Below, piece by piece: positions 10,959 through 20,660 of a stretch of DNA of 64,000 nt. Under the pieces are notes generated by a model. It was not told where the DNA came from. It searched no databases and saw nothing but the letters and a program-made list of their open reading frames with translations. The DNA comes from Ceraceosorus guamensis (Eukaryota > Basidiomycota > Exobasidiomycetes > Ceraceosorales > Ceraceosoraceae): the NCBI RefSeq assembly GCF_003144195.1, contig NW_020290002.1, positions 248,001 to 312,000 of the forward strand, given 5' to 3'. The position numbers and the translations under genes are program-made. How positions within the stretch are numbered: position 1 is the stretch's first letter; each line of letters begins with the position of its first letter.

Positions 10959-12370
10959 ACATCCACAGTCCCGCGTTTCGTTGCTGGTGAAGCTCGGTCC
11001 AGGCCTCTCTCGCTCAGCTAGGAAGGTGTGGCGTTCACTCAACACGCGTGCACGCCCAACGCCTCCATGGGCTCTTGAGAGCATCGATCGAGGGGAGGCA
11101 GCCAGCCGACTGGCCAGAGTAATGTTCATGGCGAAGAGGGGCGGGAAGCTGGGCTGCATGGATCACCTACTCACTGGCCCATCCATGATCATCGTGCCTC
11201 GGCTCGGTGAACTGAGTTCGCTCCACTCCACTTTTTGCCATCTCTTTCTCAAGGGCATAGATCGCTTCGCTCTGCTGATCCCGCATCTTCCTTCACCACT
11301 TTTCCCACCAATTCCCACACCTTAATCTTCGTTCTCTTCTGCCTAGCAGCAAAGCCGGATCTTTGTTGTTTGCGCATCTTCGAACTTTCCAGCTTCGCCC
11401 TCCCCCCTCCCTTTTGCTCTCCTCTCCTCTGTCGCCCTTTACCGGTTTGCCTTCACTTCAACACTTTTGAGATTGCTTCCCCCCTCTTTCTCCGTACACG
11501 ACCGGCTCGTGTGCGACGGCCCTGCTTGTTCATCCACTCTTTACTCTCCTTGCGATCGAGACTGGTCTATCGACCTTATCAGCCACACTTGCACCATCAG
11601 GACATCGACCGGGCCGATCAAGCAGCAAGAGGATTAGCAGCAGTCACTACGAACACCCTTTCGCATTATCGAAACCCGTGGTCGAGTGCATATAGACGTG
11701 CAGCGCTGATCTGGATCCTGCGTCTTCGCACCATTTCGTGCTGCTGCTACAACAGTCTCGAGTAGTAGAGAAGTGTGAGTGGCGACAGCTGCAAATAATC
11801 CGAGCCAAGTCGCTGGGAGCCACGCGCATGCTGTAGCGACCCCTGGCATACGTAACGGCTGACCTCTTCAGTACTCACCTCCTTGCACTCCGACCGCGCG
11901 CCGGCTCACGCGCCTTCGATCTCGCTTGCTGCAGTAGCTTGCTGTGCCCGCCTTGCATCGAGAACTCGACACTCACCACTCACGACCGTGACTGGACCGC
12001 TGCTATTGATTAGCCCACGCCTGGTCTCCTGCCTTGCCCGCCTTGCCCTCCCCGCGGGCCTTTACCGTTTGCCCTCCTTTCCCGCCCCCGCCCGCCCTTC
12101 CCTTTCCTCCCTGCCTTTCCTTGCTTTCCCACCGATCCCCTGTTCTATTGACGTTTACCCCTTCGACGTCAGCATCAACACAAACAACACCTTTACAGCG
12201 CTGCAGCCCACGCAGCAGCTTTTTCGGGCATTCTTCCCCTTGCCGCGCCACGAAATCCAGGAAGCAAGCCCGCATACGGTGAGTGAATTCATGCAAGCCG
12301 CACCGCTGCACAGGGCCGATACGCAGGACGCACATCATACGGCACGCGCCTCACAGCATCGGATGCTTGA

Positions 12371-12391
12371 CGTGCGTGCGTGCGTGCGTGC
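12371..12391. repeat. (CGTG)n microsatellite
   Basis: About five CGTG units, inside the possible 5' UTR intron of the cyclin gene. Confidence 0.88.
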
Positions 12392-12425
12392 TTGCGCGCC
12401 TGTGCCTGAGCGTCATGTCATGTGC

Positions 12426-12454
12426 CATGGCATGGCATGGCATGGCATGGCATG
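12426..12454. repeat. (CATGG)n pentanucleotide repeat
   Basis: Five perfect CATGG units plus CATG, upstream of the cyclin gene and inside its possible leader intron. Confidence 0.93.
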
Positions 12455-12818
12455 TCCGCTACGCGCGTGCGCAATGGCCCAAGACCTTCTTAATCAGCTA
12501 TGTCTCATCCATTCACCTTCTACTCGACCCATCCTTCACCCCGATTGGTGTCAAAAGACTTACCCTTTTCGTCTTCCCTTTCCTTTCCCCGTTCCTCCAT
12601 CCATCTCCCAACCCGCGCTCATCATCGACACCCCCTCCACCATCCACCATCCACCACCCTCATCACGCTTCACCGTCATCGTCTTCGACAACGTCTCGGG
12701 CACCGTCACAACATCGACCTGAATTACCCGACACTCGCAGGACTCGCTCTTCGTCTATCGCTTGAGACCACCTGCACCGACCCCGATCATCTCCCCAGCA
12801 CTCACCGACACGATCACA

Positions 12819-14286
12819 ATGGCTTCCGTCCACGCTTCGTCGTCCGGCCGTCAGAGCAGCGCTATGCGTCGTCACCCAATGAGCTTGATCCCCAAGCTGT
12901 GCCACGACCCCGCGCTGTTGGACATGATCAAGATGCCCGTGTCTAGGGACATGGTCGGTGAGTCATTTCCTTACTGCACGCGCGATGGCGCGGCGCAGCA
13001 CGACTGACACGCACATGTACCCACTCATCCCAGTATACCTTGCTTGCAAAGCCGCCCACGTCATCCAATGTGGAACTGCATCAGGCCTCGACACACCACC
13101 CGCCACACCTACAAAGTCGCTGGCGGAGGCAGAGCAGGACCCAGCGGGCAGAGCAGAGGTCAACGGCTTGCCTTCGTTGGAGACATTCATCGCATACCTG
13201 GTGGAAAAGAGCAACGTGCAGGCTCCCACCCTGCTCACCACGCTCGTCTACCTCGACCGTCTCAAGTCTCGACTGCCACAGGTTGCAAAGGGTGAGCCTC
13301 ACCTTGCTCGCAGCTTTGCACACGTCTAGGCGCCGCGACTGACCGTTGCACTTCTCCTCTTTACCGTCACAGGCATGCACTGCACTCGTCACCGTGTCTT
13401 CCTGGCCACCCTCATCGTGGCAGCCAAGTACCTCAACGATTCCTCGCCCAGAAACAAGCATTGGACCAAATATTGCAGTCTCTTTGCCCTTGACGAGGTC
13501 AACCTCATGGAGAAGCAGCTTCTGTACCTGCTGGATTACGATCTGCGCGTCAACGAGGACGAGCTTCTTGAGCACTTTTCGCCTTTCCTCGTCGACCACG
13601 CAGAGGACCGTGCTACGCGCGGTCGCCGTCAAATGGCTCTCCGCAGCTGCGAGGCCGGGCGAGAGTGCGAACGCTACGAGCGCGCGAGTCAGCGCCGCGT
13701 CTACTTGCGTGCATTGCCTGCAGAGGAGGTTCCTTGCTGGAACGCGCACAAGACCGTCCGCGCGCCGTCGTCTGTCGCTCCTTCCATGGGACGTCCACCC
13801 ACCAACGCTCCACCGTCGCCAGTCTCGCCTGCGCCCATTGCTCAACGCCGCACTGCCAGCGCCATGATGAGCCGCCAGCAGAGCCACGAGTCTACAGGCA
13901 GCTCTGCGTCGTCGGAGGCTGAGCTCACTGACGACAATGGATCGAGCAGCTCCTCGGCTGAAGACGAATATGACGACGACGAGGAAGACTTTGACGAGAT
14001 CCAAGGAGAAGACCAGTACATGGAAAGCAGCGAGATACAACACGGTGCCGGAGCTGGCTACGGCCTGGAGAGCGACGTTGTGCAGCCCACCAAAGCAGTA
14101 CCTTCGATGCACCGCTACATTCAAAGCGCTATTCCAGCAGGATTGCGCAAGAGCGCCAGCGGCATGCCAGACATGTCGGCTCTTCAGGCTCAGCAACAGC
14201 AACAGTCTCACGCCATTCGCACCAGTCGCAGCAGCGGCAACTTGCTCGCTCGCATGCTCGGAGGACACCAGTCCTCTGGCTACTAG
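12819..14286 (+). CDS. Pho85-type cyclin, PCL1/PCL2 class
   Basis: Three exons, 12819-12957, 13034-13291 and 13373-14286, join in phase to give 436 residues. The cyclin N domain spans about residues 50-205: [35 protein letters not shown], then [20 protein letters not shown] and [19 protein letters not shown]. This is the PCL1/2/9 pattern of cyclins that partner the Pho85/Cdk5 kinase in G1 and polar growth. The smut cyclin Pcl12 belongs to the same class, but orthology is not shown here. The rest is disordered, with Ser/Pro stretches, an acidic run ([19 protein letters not shown]) and a Gln run. The ATG at 12819 ([10 protein letters not shown]) follows the CT-rich leader and starts the only sensible first exon. 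Confidence 0.9.
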
Positions 14287-16482
14287 TCGATGTCGCCTCG
14301 ACACGGCTCTCGCCTTCCAGTCCGGTCTGCTCTCATCTCCTTCAACCTGTCTTCATACAGTCTCGTCCAAACGATCCGAATCGTCTTTCGATCAGTCATC
14401 TGCTCCTTCAATGCCAACATTAGCCTCCTCATCGACATCGCTCCGCGGTCATTGTTTCGAACACGGTATCAAATGTGCAACATCTCATTATCACAGTCTC
14501 GTAGCAAGTTCAAAGATCTTCTCCGGGCCCAAGCAAGGTCTCCATTGTACCCTCCTCATCCCCAACACCTTTCATCCCCACACTCGACGTCACCTATCAC
14601 ATTTATCTGTACGTTGCCAAGAAGCAACCTCGACACACTCATTGCTTATCCCACACTGAGTCAATTGCGAAGCTGCGCAAATTGGCCCACGATTCCGAAT
14701 GTCAATGCAATGCTTGCATCCATCCACCCTAATCTCCTCGAGAGGCGTGTGAGCGTGGGCCTTGGTGATCGCAATTGAATTCGGTAAGCGAGGCAGGTGC
14801 GACGCGCGCAGGGCACCGGGGGGCAATGTGCCTCTTCCAAAGCCCAAAGCGAAGCTCCCGTTTGGAAAGCTGCAGAAACAACTTGAGACGAGGCATCGGC
14901 AGGCTACCTCGGTGGTAGACTTCACACGGCACCCCTCTGAGCTGCGCGGGACCTGGTAGACTTTGCATTGGCAGGTTTCCCGATCCGCTGCGCATCTCGG
15001 TCAGCGCATTGTACTAATGTCCGGCGGTCTAGACAGCCTTTGATGGATACGCAACACTCGTAAAGGTTTCCAAAAAAAGTCGACTGTTCTTATCTTGTAC
15101 ACGGAGGAGGCGTTGGGGCCCATGCAGCATCCAGTGCGCGCGCCTGGCTGCGATCGAGCAAGCGTGGGAATTGTGCAGCGTGCTATATATATATATATAT
15201 ACGTGCAGGGTTGCAATAAGCTCCGCTGCGGTCAGCCGTAAGGTGAGACATGTGGCGGGAGACTTGTATCTAGCCGCCCCCCTTGATTGGTGACCCCGCA
15301 TCTATAATCTTAATCCGCCAGGCTAATGATACGGGTCCGCTTGTTCGCTTCTTCGTACGTCCGAGCTTTTCTTTTTCGTCTCTTGTGGTCACAACTGCGA
15401 CCCTTCGTGGGTATTAGCGCCAAAGGCGGGGACGGGGAGAACTGAGATGCCGATCTCCTTGATTTTGTTCCCACAATCACACTTTTTGGAATGCGGAGCT
15501 CGCTTCGCAGGTTGCTGATGGCCTATCCGACGCGGAACGCCAAAAGTGTTGCAGCAGCTGCTCCTGTCGGCGAGGTTCAAAGTTCATGACGTCATTCGCC
15601 ATTCATCTTTCTTTGATTGCGCACCTTCGGTCCCGCGGCAACGCAGGCAGTTCCGCTGGTGGGACCTGAGTGTGAGGGCTGCTGGAGGAGCCTTTTCCTT
15701 GGGCAAATCCATTCGTGCTGGGGGCCTCGATCGCTGCCAGCTTTTGCGAGTCTGATGCGTGCCACGCATGCAAGGAAGGTGAGACAAGGAACCAAGTTGC
15801 TATATCGGGTCGACGTTCGAAGCTGGACAGACGACACCTGCCATCGTAGTCTTCGTCCATTCGTGCGAGCATGTGACACCACCGCCCACATGCAACCAAC
15901 CTCTTGCTCGTGGGCCCGCCCCACTCAGACTTCTCAGCGGCTGCGTTGCGTGGGAGCAGCAGTAAGCGGAAGAGGCGCGGGGCGGAATTGGCTCTGTGAA
16001 CTCGGATGGACGCTCGGCTCATTGCATCTTGCAAGAAGCAGAAAGTGAGAATAGCGTTTTGGAAAGAAAAAAAAAAGCCTTGGCTCGGAGACTGTTCCAA
16101 GCAGGGGAAGAGGCACGCCACTGAGGTGTGCCTCCCACGCCAAAGTACATACTCTCCTAGATGCGACCAGCCGTTCCCTTCTTGATGCCCTGGCCTCGCC
16201 AGCATGGCTAGAATGCTTGGGTCTCGCGCGGCGTGGGAAATGGTGCACAGCCTCGTTCCCTGTGCCTGAGCTTGCTGGTCCAAGCGGCTTACCTGGTCCT
16301 TCGATGCTCACACCCAACTTCTTCTCCTGACCCGCAACAGGGCGCCGCCTCTCAAAAGACGAGACTCCTGAAGAAATGCAGCAATCCATTGCTAGGAAAT
16401 CAAGACAAGTCGACGAGGTGGACTGCAGTAGGAAGCAGAATGGTCTAGGAGCGTCGGTCTGGACTGGGCTTGCGCACCATCC
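14287..16482. other. Intergenic region between the cyclin and ADH genes
   Basis: The 3' sides of two convergent genes. The first 400 bp remain CT-rich and are probably cyclin 3' UTR. The rest holds a short TA tract and open frames without recognisable motifs on both strands. I see no supportable gene. Confidence 0.5.
15184..15201. repeat. (TA)9 microsatellite
   Basis: Nine TA units in the intergenic region between the cyclin and ADH genes. Confidence 0.93.
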
Positions 16483-18477
16483 TTATTGGTGGTCGCTGAC
16501 TCGGACCACAAGCTTTCCTGCGTGGCCGGGCTGTGTGGACCGTAGTGGGGGGTAAGCGATGAGCGAACCAAGGACGAGACTGGCGAAGTCTTTGTGCTCA
16601 CCTTGCTGTAGTCGGTCTGTCGCAAGACAAAGGAGGCATCGGCTGCATTGTGAATGTGTGGCTCGACATGGAGCACACTACACAAAGGCGAAGAGGAGCG
16701 ACTCACCAAGAGATCGTGTATCTTTTCCAAAGGGTACGATTTCGTCTTTACCTCGATACCCTTGTCCGCAATCACCTTGAGCATCTCGCTCACATCCGCC
16801 GGATCACCCAGCAGACTTCCCTTGATGGTGACGTCGCGGAAGACGAGCTGCGTAGAAAGCGGGGGCGCGTTGCTGTTGATCAGGCTTATTGTCAAAACCT
16901 GGATCTTTGCAGCTTGAGCTTATACGCACGTGATGGAATGGCACGGGGATTGGAAGGTTGGGCTGACCGACTACCATGAAGAGGCCGTGCTAGACGAAGG
17001 TGTGCGAAGGGAGGAGTCAGTGTCGGGATTGGAAAGCGCAAGGAGCACAGGCCACGTGCATGCATCGCGCACCTCGAAACCCTGCGTCAGGGCTTCGCTC
17101 TCCCTCTCACCTTTTTTGTGAGCTCCAAAGAGAACTCGCAGGCTGGGATGGTGTCTGTGGCAAGCACAACGGCATCGGCATGTCCGCCTATGCTCTCGAT
17201 GGCCTTCTTGACCGTCTCGGGTCGCTTGACGTCGACATCCTTGGCATTCAAGATCTCATCGGGCGGGTACTTGAGATCCTTGCACAGTTCCAAAGGAGCA
17301 TCTCGAGCATCAACCACGATGGTGTGCAGTCCGAGACACTTTGCGAATTGAACGCCCAAGTGGCCCAGCGCTCCGGCTCCCACGATTGCGATTCTCTGCC
17401 CCGCTTTCAGATCGCATGCTCGGATGGCTGCGAAGATGGTCGCGCCGGCACAGAAAAGAGGCGCAGCCGCTTCGAAGGAGACTTCGTCGGGCAGGCGAAC
17501 GACTGGGCGAGAGGCGCAAGGTGGAGGAAGGTGGTGAGGGTCGTGCAATATGGCGGGTCAGCGATGCGCAAGATGGGGACGGAGCTCGCTTGACTTTGGG
17601 CGCTTCTGCCTTCAAGCCTCGACTTTGGACGACTATGCTCACCGCTGCGATAGTCTGCTGCCATGTACTCTGCCAGGCCGCCATTAGCCGTCACACCGCA
17701 CATGTCTTGATCTGTTTACGAATGAGCGGGCAAAATGTTAGTCACAAAGGCGAGATCGAGTCAGTCACTGAGCAGATGGAGAGTACTCTGGGCCAAAGGT
17801 GTGCAAAGATGCCGCTGCTGATGCCAACACACACGCGCGGGCGCGCGCGCGCGCACGCACACAGCACCAAGCGCCAAGCACCTCGCAACTCTGACCACTC
17901 ACTCTCGCAGTACCTCGGCTTGCCCGCTTTGCAGTCTTCGCACTCGCCGCAGAAATCCTTGAAAGCGAGCGAGCCAACCCGATCACCGATCTTGAGCGGA
18001 CCTGCACCTCCCGCACCGGGACTATCCGCAAAGTTCTTGGCTGCTCTTTCTCCGATCGCTGCCACGATCCCCGTTGGCTCTGCGGGCAAAGTCGAGAGCG
18101 GCGGCGGCGAGAGAGGGAGAGGGAGAGAGAGAGAGGGGGGGAGGAGAAAGGGGAGAAGTTGGTCGTGTGTGAGGATGCATTGCTGCTTGCGAAGCCGTGA
18201 TGGGGATGAACTCACCGTGGGAGGGAATGAGAGGCAATCCGCTCCTCATCATGTGCTCAAACTCTCCCCTCACCACCATGCCATCGGTGTGGCACACTGC
18301 AGCGACCGCAATGTGGATGACGACCTCGTCTGCACTGCACGAAGGCACTTTGAGATCATGCTTGAGCTTGTAGGGCGCCTCCTCCTTGTCCTGACCCGTG
18401 ACGAATTGGTCTAGGGTGAGACCCTTCATCAATGTAGGAAGCTGCTGCTGCTGCTTCTGCATCGCTGTTCCCGTCAT
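16483..18477 (-). CDS. Zinc-dependent alcohol dehydrogenase (MDR family)
   Basis: Eight exons on the minus strand give 387 residues: 18216-18477, 17903-18079, 17643-17711, 17111-17502, 16930-16989, 16707-16847, 16602-16616 and 16483-16530. Catalytic zinc ligands sit in AVCHTDGMVV and, across the first junction, IPSHEPTG, where the usual Gly-His-Glu reads Ser-His-Glu. The structural zinc site is CGECEDCKAGKPRYC. The Rossmann motif is VGAGALGHLG. The C-terminus is KIHDLL-TDYSK-PGHAGKLVV, with TDYSK on a 15-bp micro-exon. The family oxidises primary alcohols or reduces aldehydes with NAD(P), most like yeast Adh in layout. No targeting peptide is visible; the N-terminus holds a short Gln run. MQKQQQ or MKGLTL could be alternative starts. 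The gene faces the SDR gene across 779 bp. Confidence 0.93.
17827..17863. repeat. CA/CG dinucleotide-rich tract
   Basis: An alternating purine-pyrimidine run of CA and CG units inside an intron of the ADH gene; such runs can adopt Z-DNA. Confidence 0.8.
18105..18160. repeat. GA-rich purine tract in ADH intron 1
   Basis: A G/A-only-rich run on the plus strand. On the coding (minus) strand it is a long CT tract just upstream of the intron acceptor at 18080, so it probably serves as the polypyrimidine tract. Confidence 0.8.
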
Positions 18478-19256
18478 CTTAAATAGAGAAGGTACTGAAC
18501 AAGGCTCTGAAAGGTGCAGTACGCGTGACGGTACGCGTGTGATGGTGGGAAAGGTCCTTTGACCTTGTGAATGGATGTGGAAGGGAGCCAGCGAGCGAAG
18601 TGACACACACTGCCAGCGTCCAAAGGCATGACTTGTGCTGCTGCTGCTGCTGCTGATGGAATCTCGAATGTCGCCCGACAGCGTGCAGTGACAGGCAGCC
18701 TTGCTTGCATGCTGCTTCTCGGGATGCACCTCCACAAGTGCCTCTTCCCCGCCGGCTAGTCTCTCCCATGCAGCGCCATCCATCCGCCTCGTTCGCGATC
18801 GTGATTCTCTCATCAGCTGCATGTTTCTGCTGATGCTCCGAGACCCCGACGGCTAATCCACCTCGGATGTGGTTGTGTATGCGTTGCGTGCATGCGGTTA
18901 CGCCGACTCAGTACATCACGTGATAAAGGTACATCGCAACACCGCGCCGGCGCGGGATTTCGTTGGGCCGAGAGCCGAGAGGGGAGCGCACGCGCAGGTA
19001 CACGGATGTATGCGTCGTGCATCCCAGCAGCGTTGCTGCTGCTGCATGCTTGTTCGGTACCTGTACTCATCAGGACTTGTTGCGACTGTGGTCGAAACGG
19101 CCACGTACCACAGTCCAAGGAAGAGCAACTGATGCGTCACATGTCAGTCCAGCGAATCACTCTCAAACTCTCAAGATACTCCATACTCTGCCCCTGCTCC
19201 ATCTGACCGAGCGGTTTGAGCAAGCTGTCATCCCTTCCCACCCCCACGACGACCCA
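18478..19256. promoter_or_regulatory. Bidirectional promoter region between ADH and SDR
   Basis: 779 bp separate the start codons of the divergent ADH (-) and SDR (+) genes. The stretch holds two CTG/CAG runs (about 18640-18655 and 19035-19045) and no supported gene. Shared regulation of the two dehydrogenases is possible but is only inferred from the head-to-head arrangement. Confidence 0.5.
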
Positions 19257-20541
19257 ATGAAGATTGCCGATCACATCTTCTACGTGACGGGCGGCGCTTC
19301 CGGACTGGGAGCAGCGACGGTCCGAGGTCTGCACGCAAAAGGGGCTCACGTAGCGATCTGGGATCTGGATGTGGAGGGCGCGACGCGGTTGAGCGAGGAA
19401 TTGGGAGGAGAGAGGACGTTGGTGGGTGAGGTGGATGTGACGGAGGAGGAGGACGTGCGCCAGGCCATCCAGGCTGCGGACGACAAGTGGAAAGGCAGCA
19501 CGGTGGCTGGATGCGTCAATTGTGGAGGTGTTGGAATGGCTGGAAAGGTGAGCTGCGAAGTGCCGCGGGGAGGGGAAGAGAGCGGCGAGAAAGCCATGTG
19601 GCCGCACATACTTCTGAGCTGAAAGAGAGAGCTGCTTTGCTCTCCTGCGCTTTCGTCAAGATCATCGATGCGGAAGGCGAGCCGTTTGTAAGTCTCGATG
19701 TTTTGCAATCCTTTCCAACTCTAGGCGCGCAGCTCATCCTTTTCTGAATTTCGCGCACATCTTTTAAATTCCCTGTAGAATCTGGACACGTTCAAAAAAG
19801 TCGTCGATATCAACCTGGTGGGCACCTTCAACGTTTCTCGTCTGACCGCAGCCCGCATCGTTCGAGATTTGCCCAGACCTCTTCAAAAGCCAAACAGCGA
19901 GACGCAGGATAGGGGCGTCATCATCAATACCGCTAGTGCGGCTGCTTTCGAAGGCCAGACGGGTCAGGTATCTTACTCCGCTAGCAAAGGTGGCGTGGTC
20001 GGTATGAGCATGCCCATGGCTAGGTGAGAGATTTGCGCTCGGTGATGATAGACGCGATGAGCGCGGAGAATGCTCAGCATCGGGGCCTACTTGCTCTCTC
20101 TTCCCTGCAGAGATTTGGCATGGTACGGCATTCGGGTGATGGTGCGTGTGTTCCAAGCAGAGGCACGCTTGTTGGCATCGTCAGCACCAAGTTGCTGATG
20201 TATCTGCCGTCGCGCTCGTTAAATATCCTCTGCGCAGGCCCTTGCGCCGGCGCTCTTCTCTACGCCAATGATGGAACGTCTGCCACAAAGGGCGAAAGAT
20301 GCGATCCTGCGCACTGCAGAGTTTCCGCTTCGCTTTGGACATCCCGAAGAGTTTGCACACGCCGTCATCGCGTGCATCGAAAACTCCATGTTGGTGAGTG
20401 CGCGGTGGAGAGGTGGTAGCATACACGCTGGAATCATGTCAAGCTAAGATCCTGCGCGACCTTGCTCTGCTACCTCGATTGATCGTCAAGAACGGTTCAT
20501 TCATCAGGCTGGATGGGGCCACGCGGCTGGGCAAGCTGTAG
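19257..20541 (+). CDS. Short-chain dehydrogenase, HSD17B10-like (3-hydroxyacyl-CoA dehydrogenase type 2)
   Basis: Six exons join in phase to 266 residues: 19257-19547, 19661-19687, 19779-20023, 20111-20141, 20238-20393 and 20491-20541. SDR motifs are the nucleotide-binding [14 protein letters not shown], an acidic strand end AIWDLD that favours NAD, NCGGVG in place of [19 protein letters not shown] with the catalytic Ser, and YSASKGG with Tyr and Lys. The [13 protein letters not shown] segment and an [14 protein letters not shown] region match type-2 hydroxyacyl-CoA dehydrogenases. These act on branched-chain and short acyl-CoA intermediates and steroids, usually in mitochondria. No clear presequence is visible in [13 protein letters not shown]. 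The gene diverges from ADH and ends 119 bp from the MDM1-like stop. Confidence 0.9.
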
Positions 20542-20660
20542 TGCGAGTTGCAATACTATACATTGTCCACAGCGTCCATCATGGTGTCGACAATCTAGGC
20601 ATTCGTGATAGTCTTGACTGGTGAAGATCAATTGCAAAGGGGCAATGCAATGGTGCGCCC

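Larger units (their letters stand above)
4101..11200. other. Gene-poor block with microsatellites and GCATGC-rich sequence
   Basis: About 7 kb without a supportable gene on either strand. Open frames here are short, mostly lack an ATG and show no recognisable motif. The block holds simple repeats (a CAGG tract at 7731, GC-rich octamers at 8951, a GCA tract at 10159), a short C homopolymer near 6427, a 33/35-bp tandem duplication at 10891, many GCATGC and TGCATGCA words, and repeated ACTCACGACTC and ATTCGTGATT words (for example 5701-5720 and 10047-10077). No terminal repeats or transposase fragments were seen. Confidence 0.5.
11201..12818 (+). promoter_or_regulatory. Long CT-rich leader/promoter of the PCL-type cyclin gene
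   Basis: From about 11230 to the cyclin ATG at 12819 the plus strand is strongly pyrimidine-rich, with many CTTCC, TCCCC and CTCTC runs, as in long fungal 5' leaders. Two stretches look like 5' UTR introns. One runs from the GTGAGT at about 11776 to the TTCAG near 11872. The other starts at the GTGAGT at 12279, with an acceptor possibly at AATCAG near 12498. The second would remove the CGTG and CATGG simple repeats. A long open frame through the leader lacks an ATG at its start and looks like a compositional artefact. Transcript ends cannot be read from DNA alone. Confidence 0.5.

Noticed and set aside
4101-11200. Search for transposon or retroelement remains in the gene-poor block
   Set aside because: No reverse transcriptase, integrase or transposase motifs and no long terminal or inverted repeats were seen by eye; a repeat-library search would be needed to exclude very short relics.
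10624-11325. 233-codon plus-strand frame over the tandem duplication
   Set aside because: No ATG start; its Pro/Arg/Gly composition reflects the GC-rich tandem repeat and then the CT-rich leader.
11883-12722. 279-codon frame just upstream of the cyclin
   Set aside because: It begins at TTG, runs through microsatellites and a likely leader intron, and its Pro/Ser/Leu composition follows from CT-rich DNA.
13081-14304. 407-codon frame on the minus strand
   Set aside because: It lies antisense to the well-supported cyclin exons; the plus strand has the cyclin motifs.
15592-16283. Overlapping long frames on the minus strand downstream of ADH
   Set aside because: No domain, several frames overlap in the same place, and no splice or start evidence.
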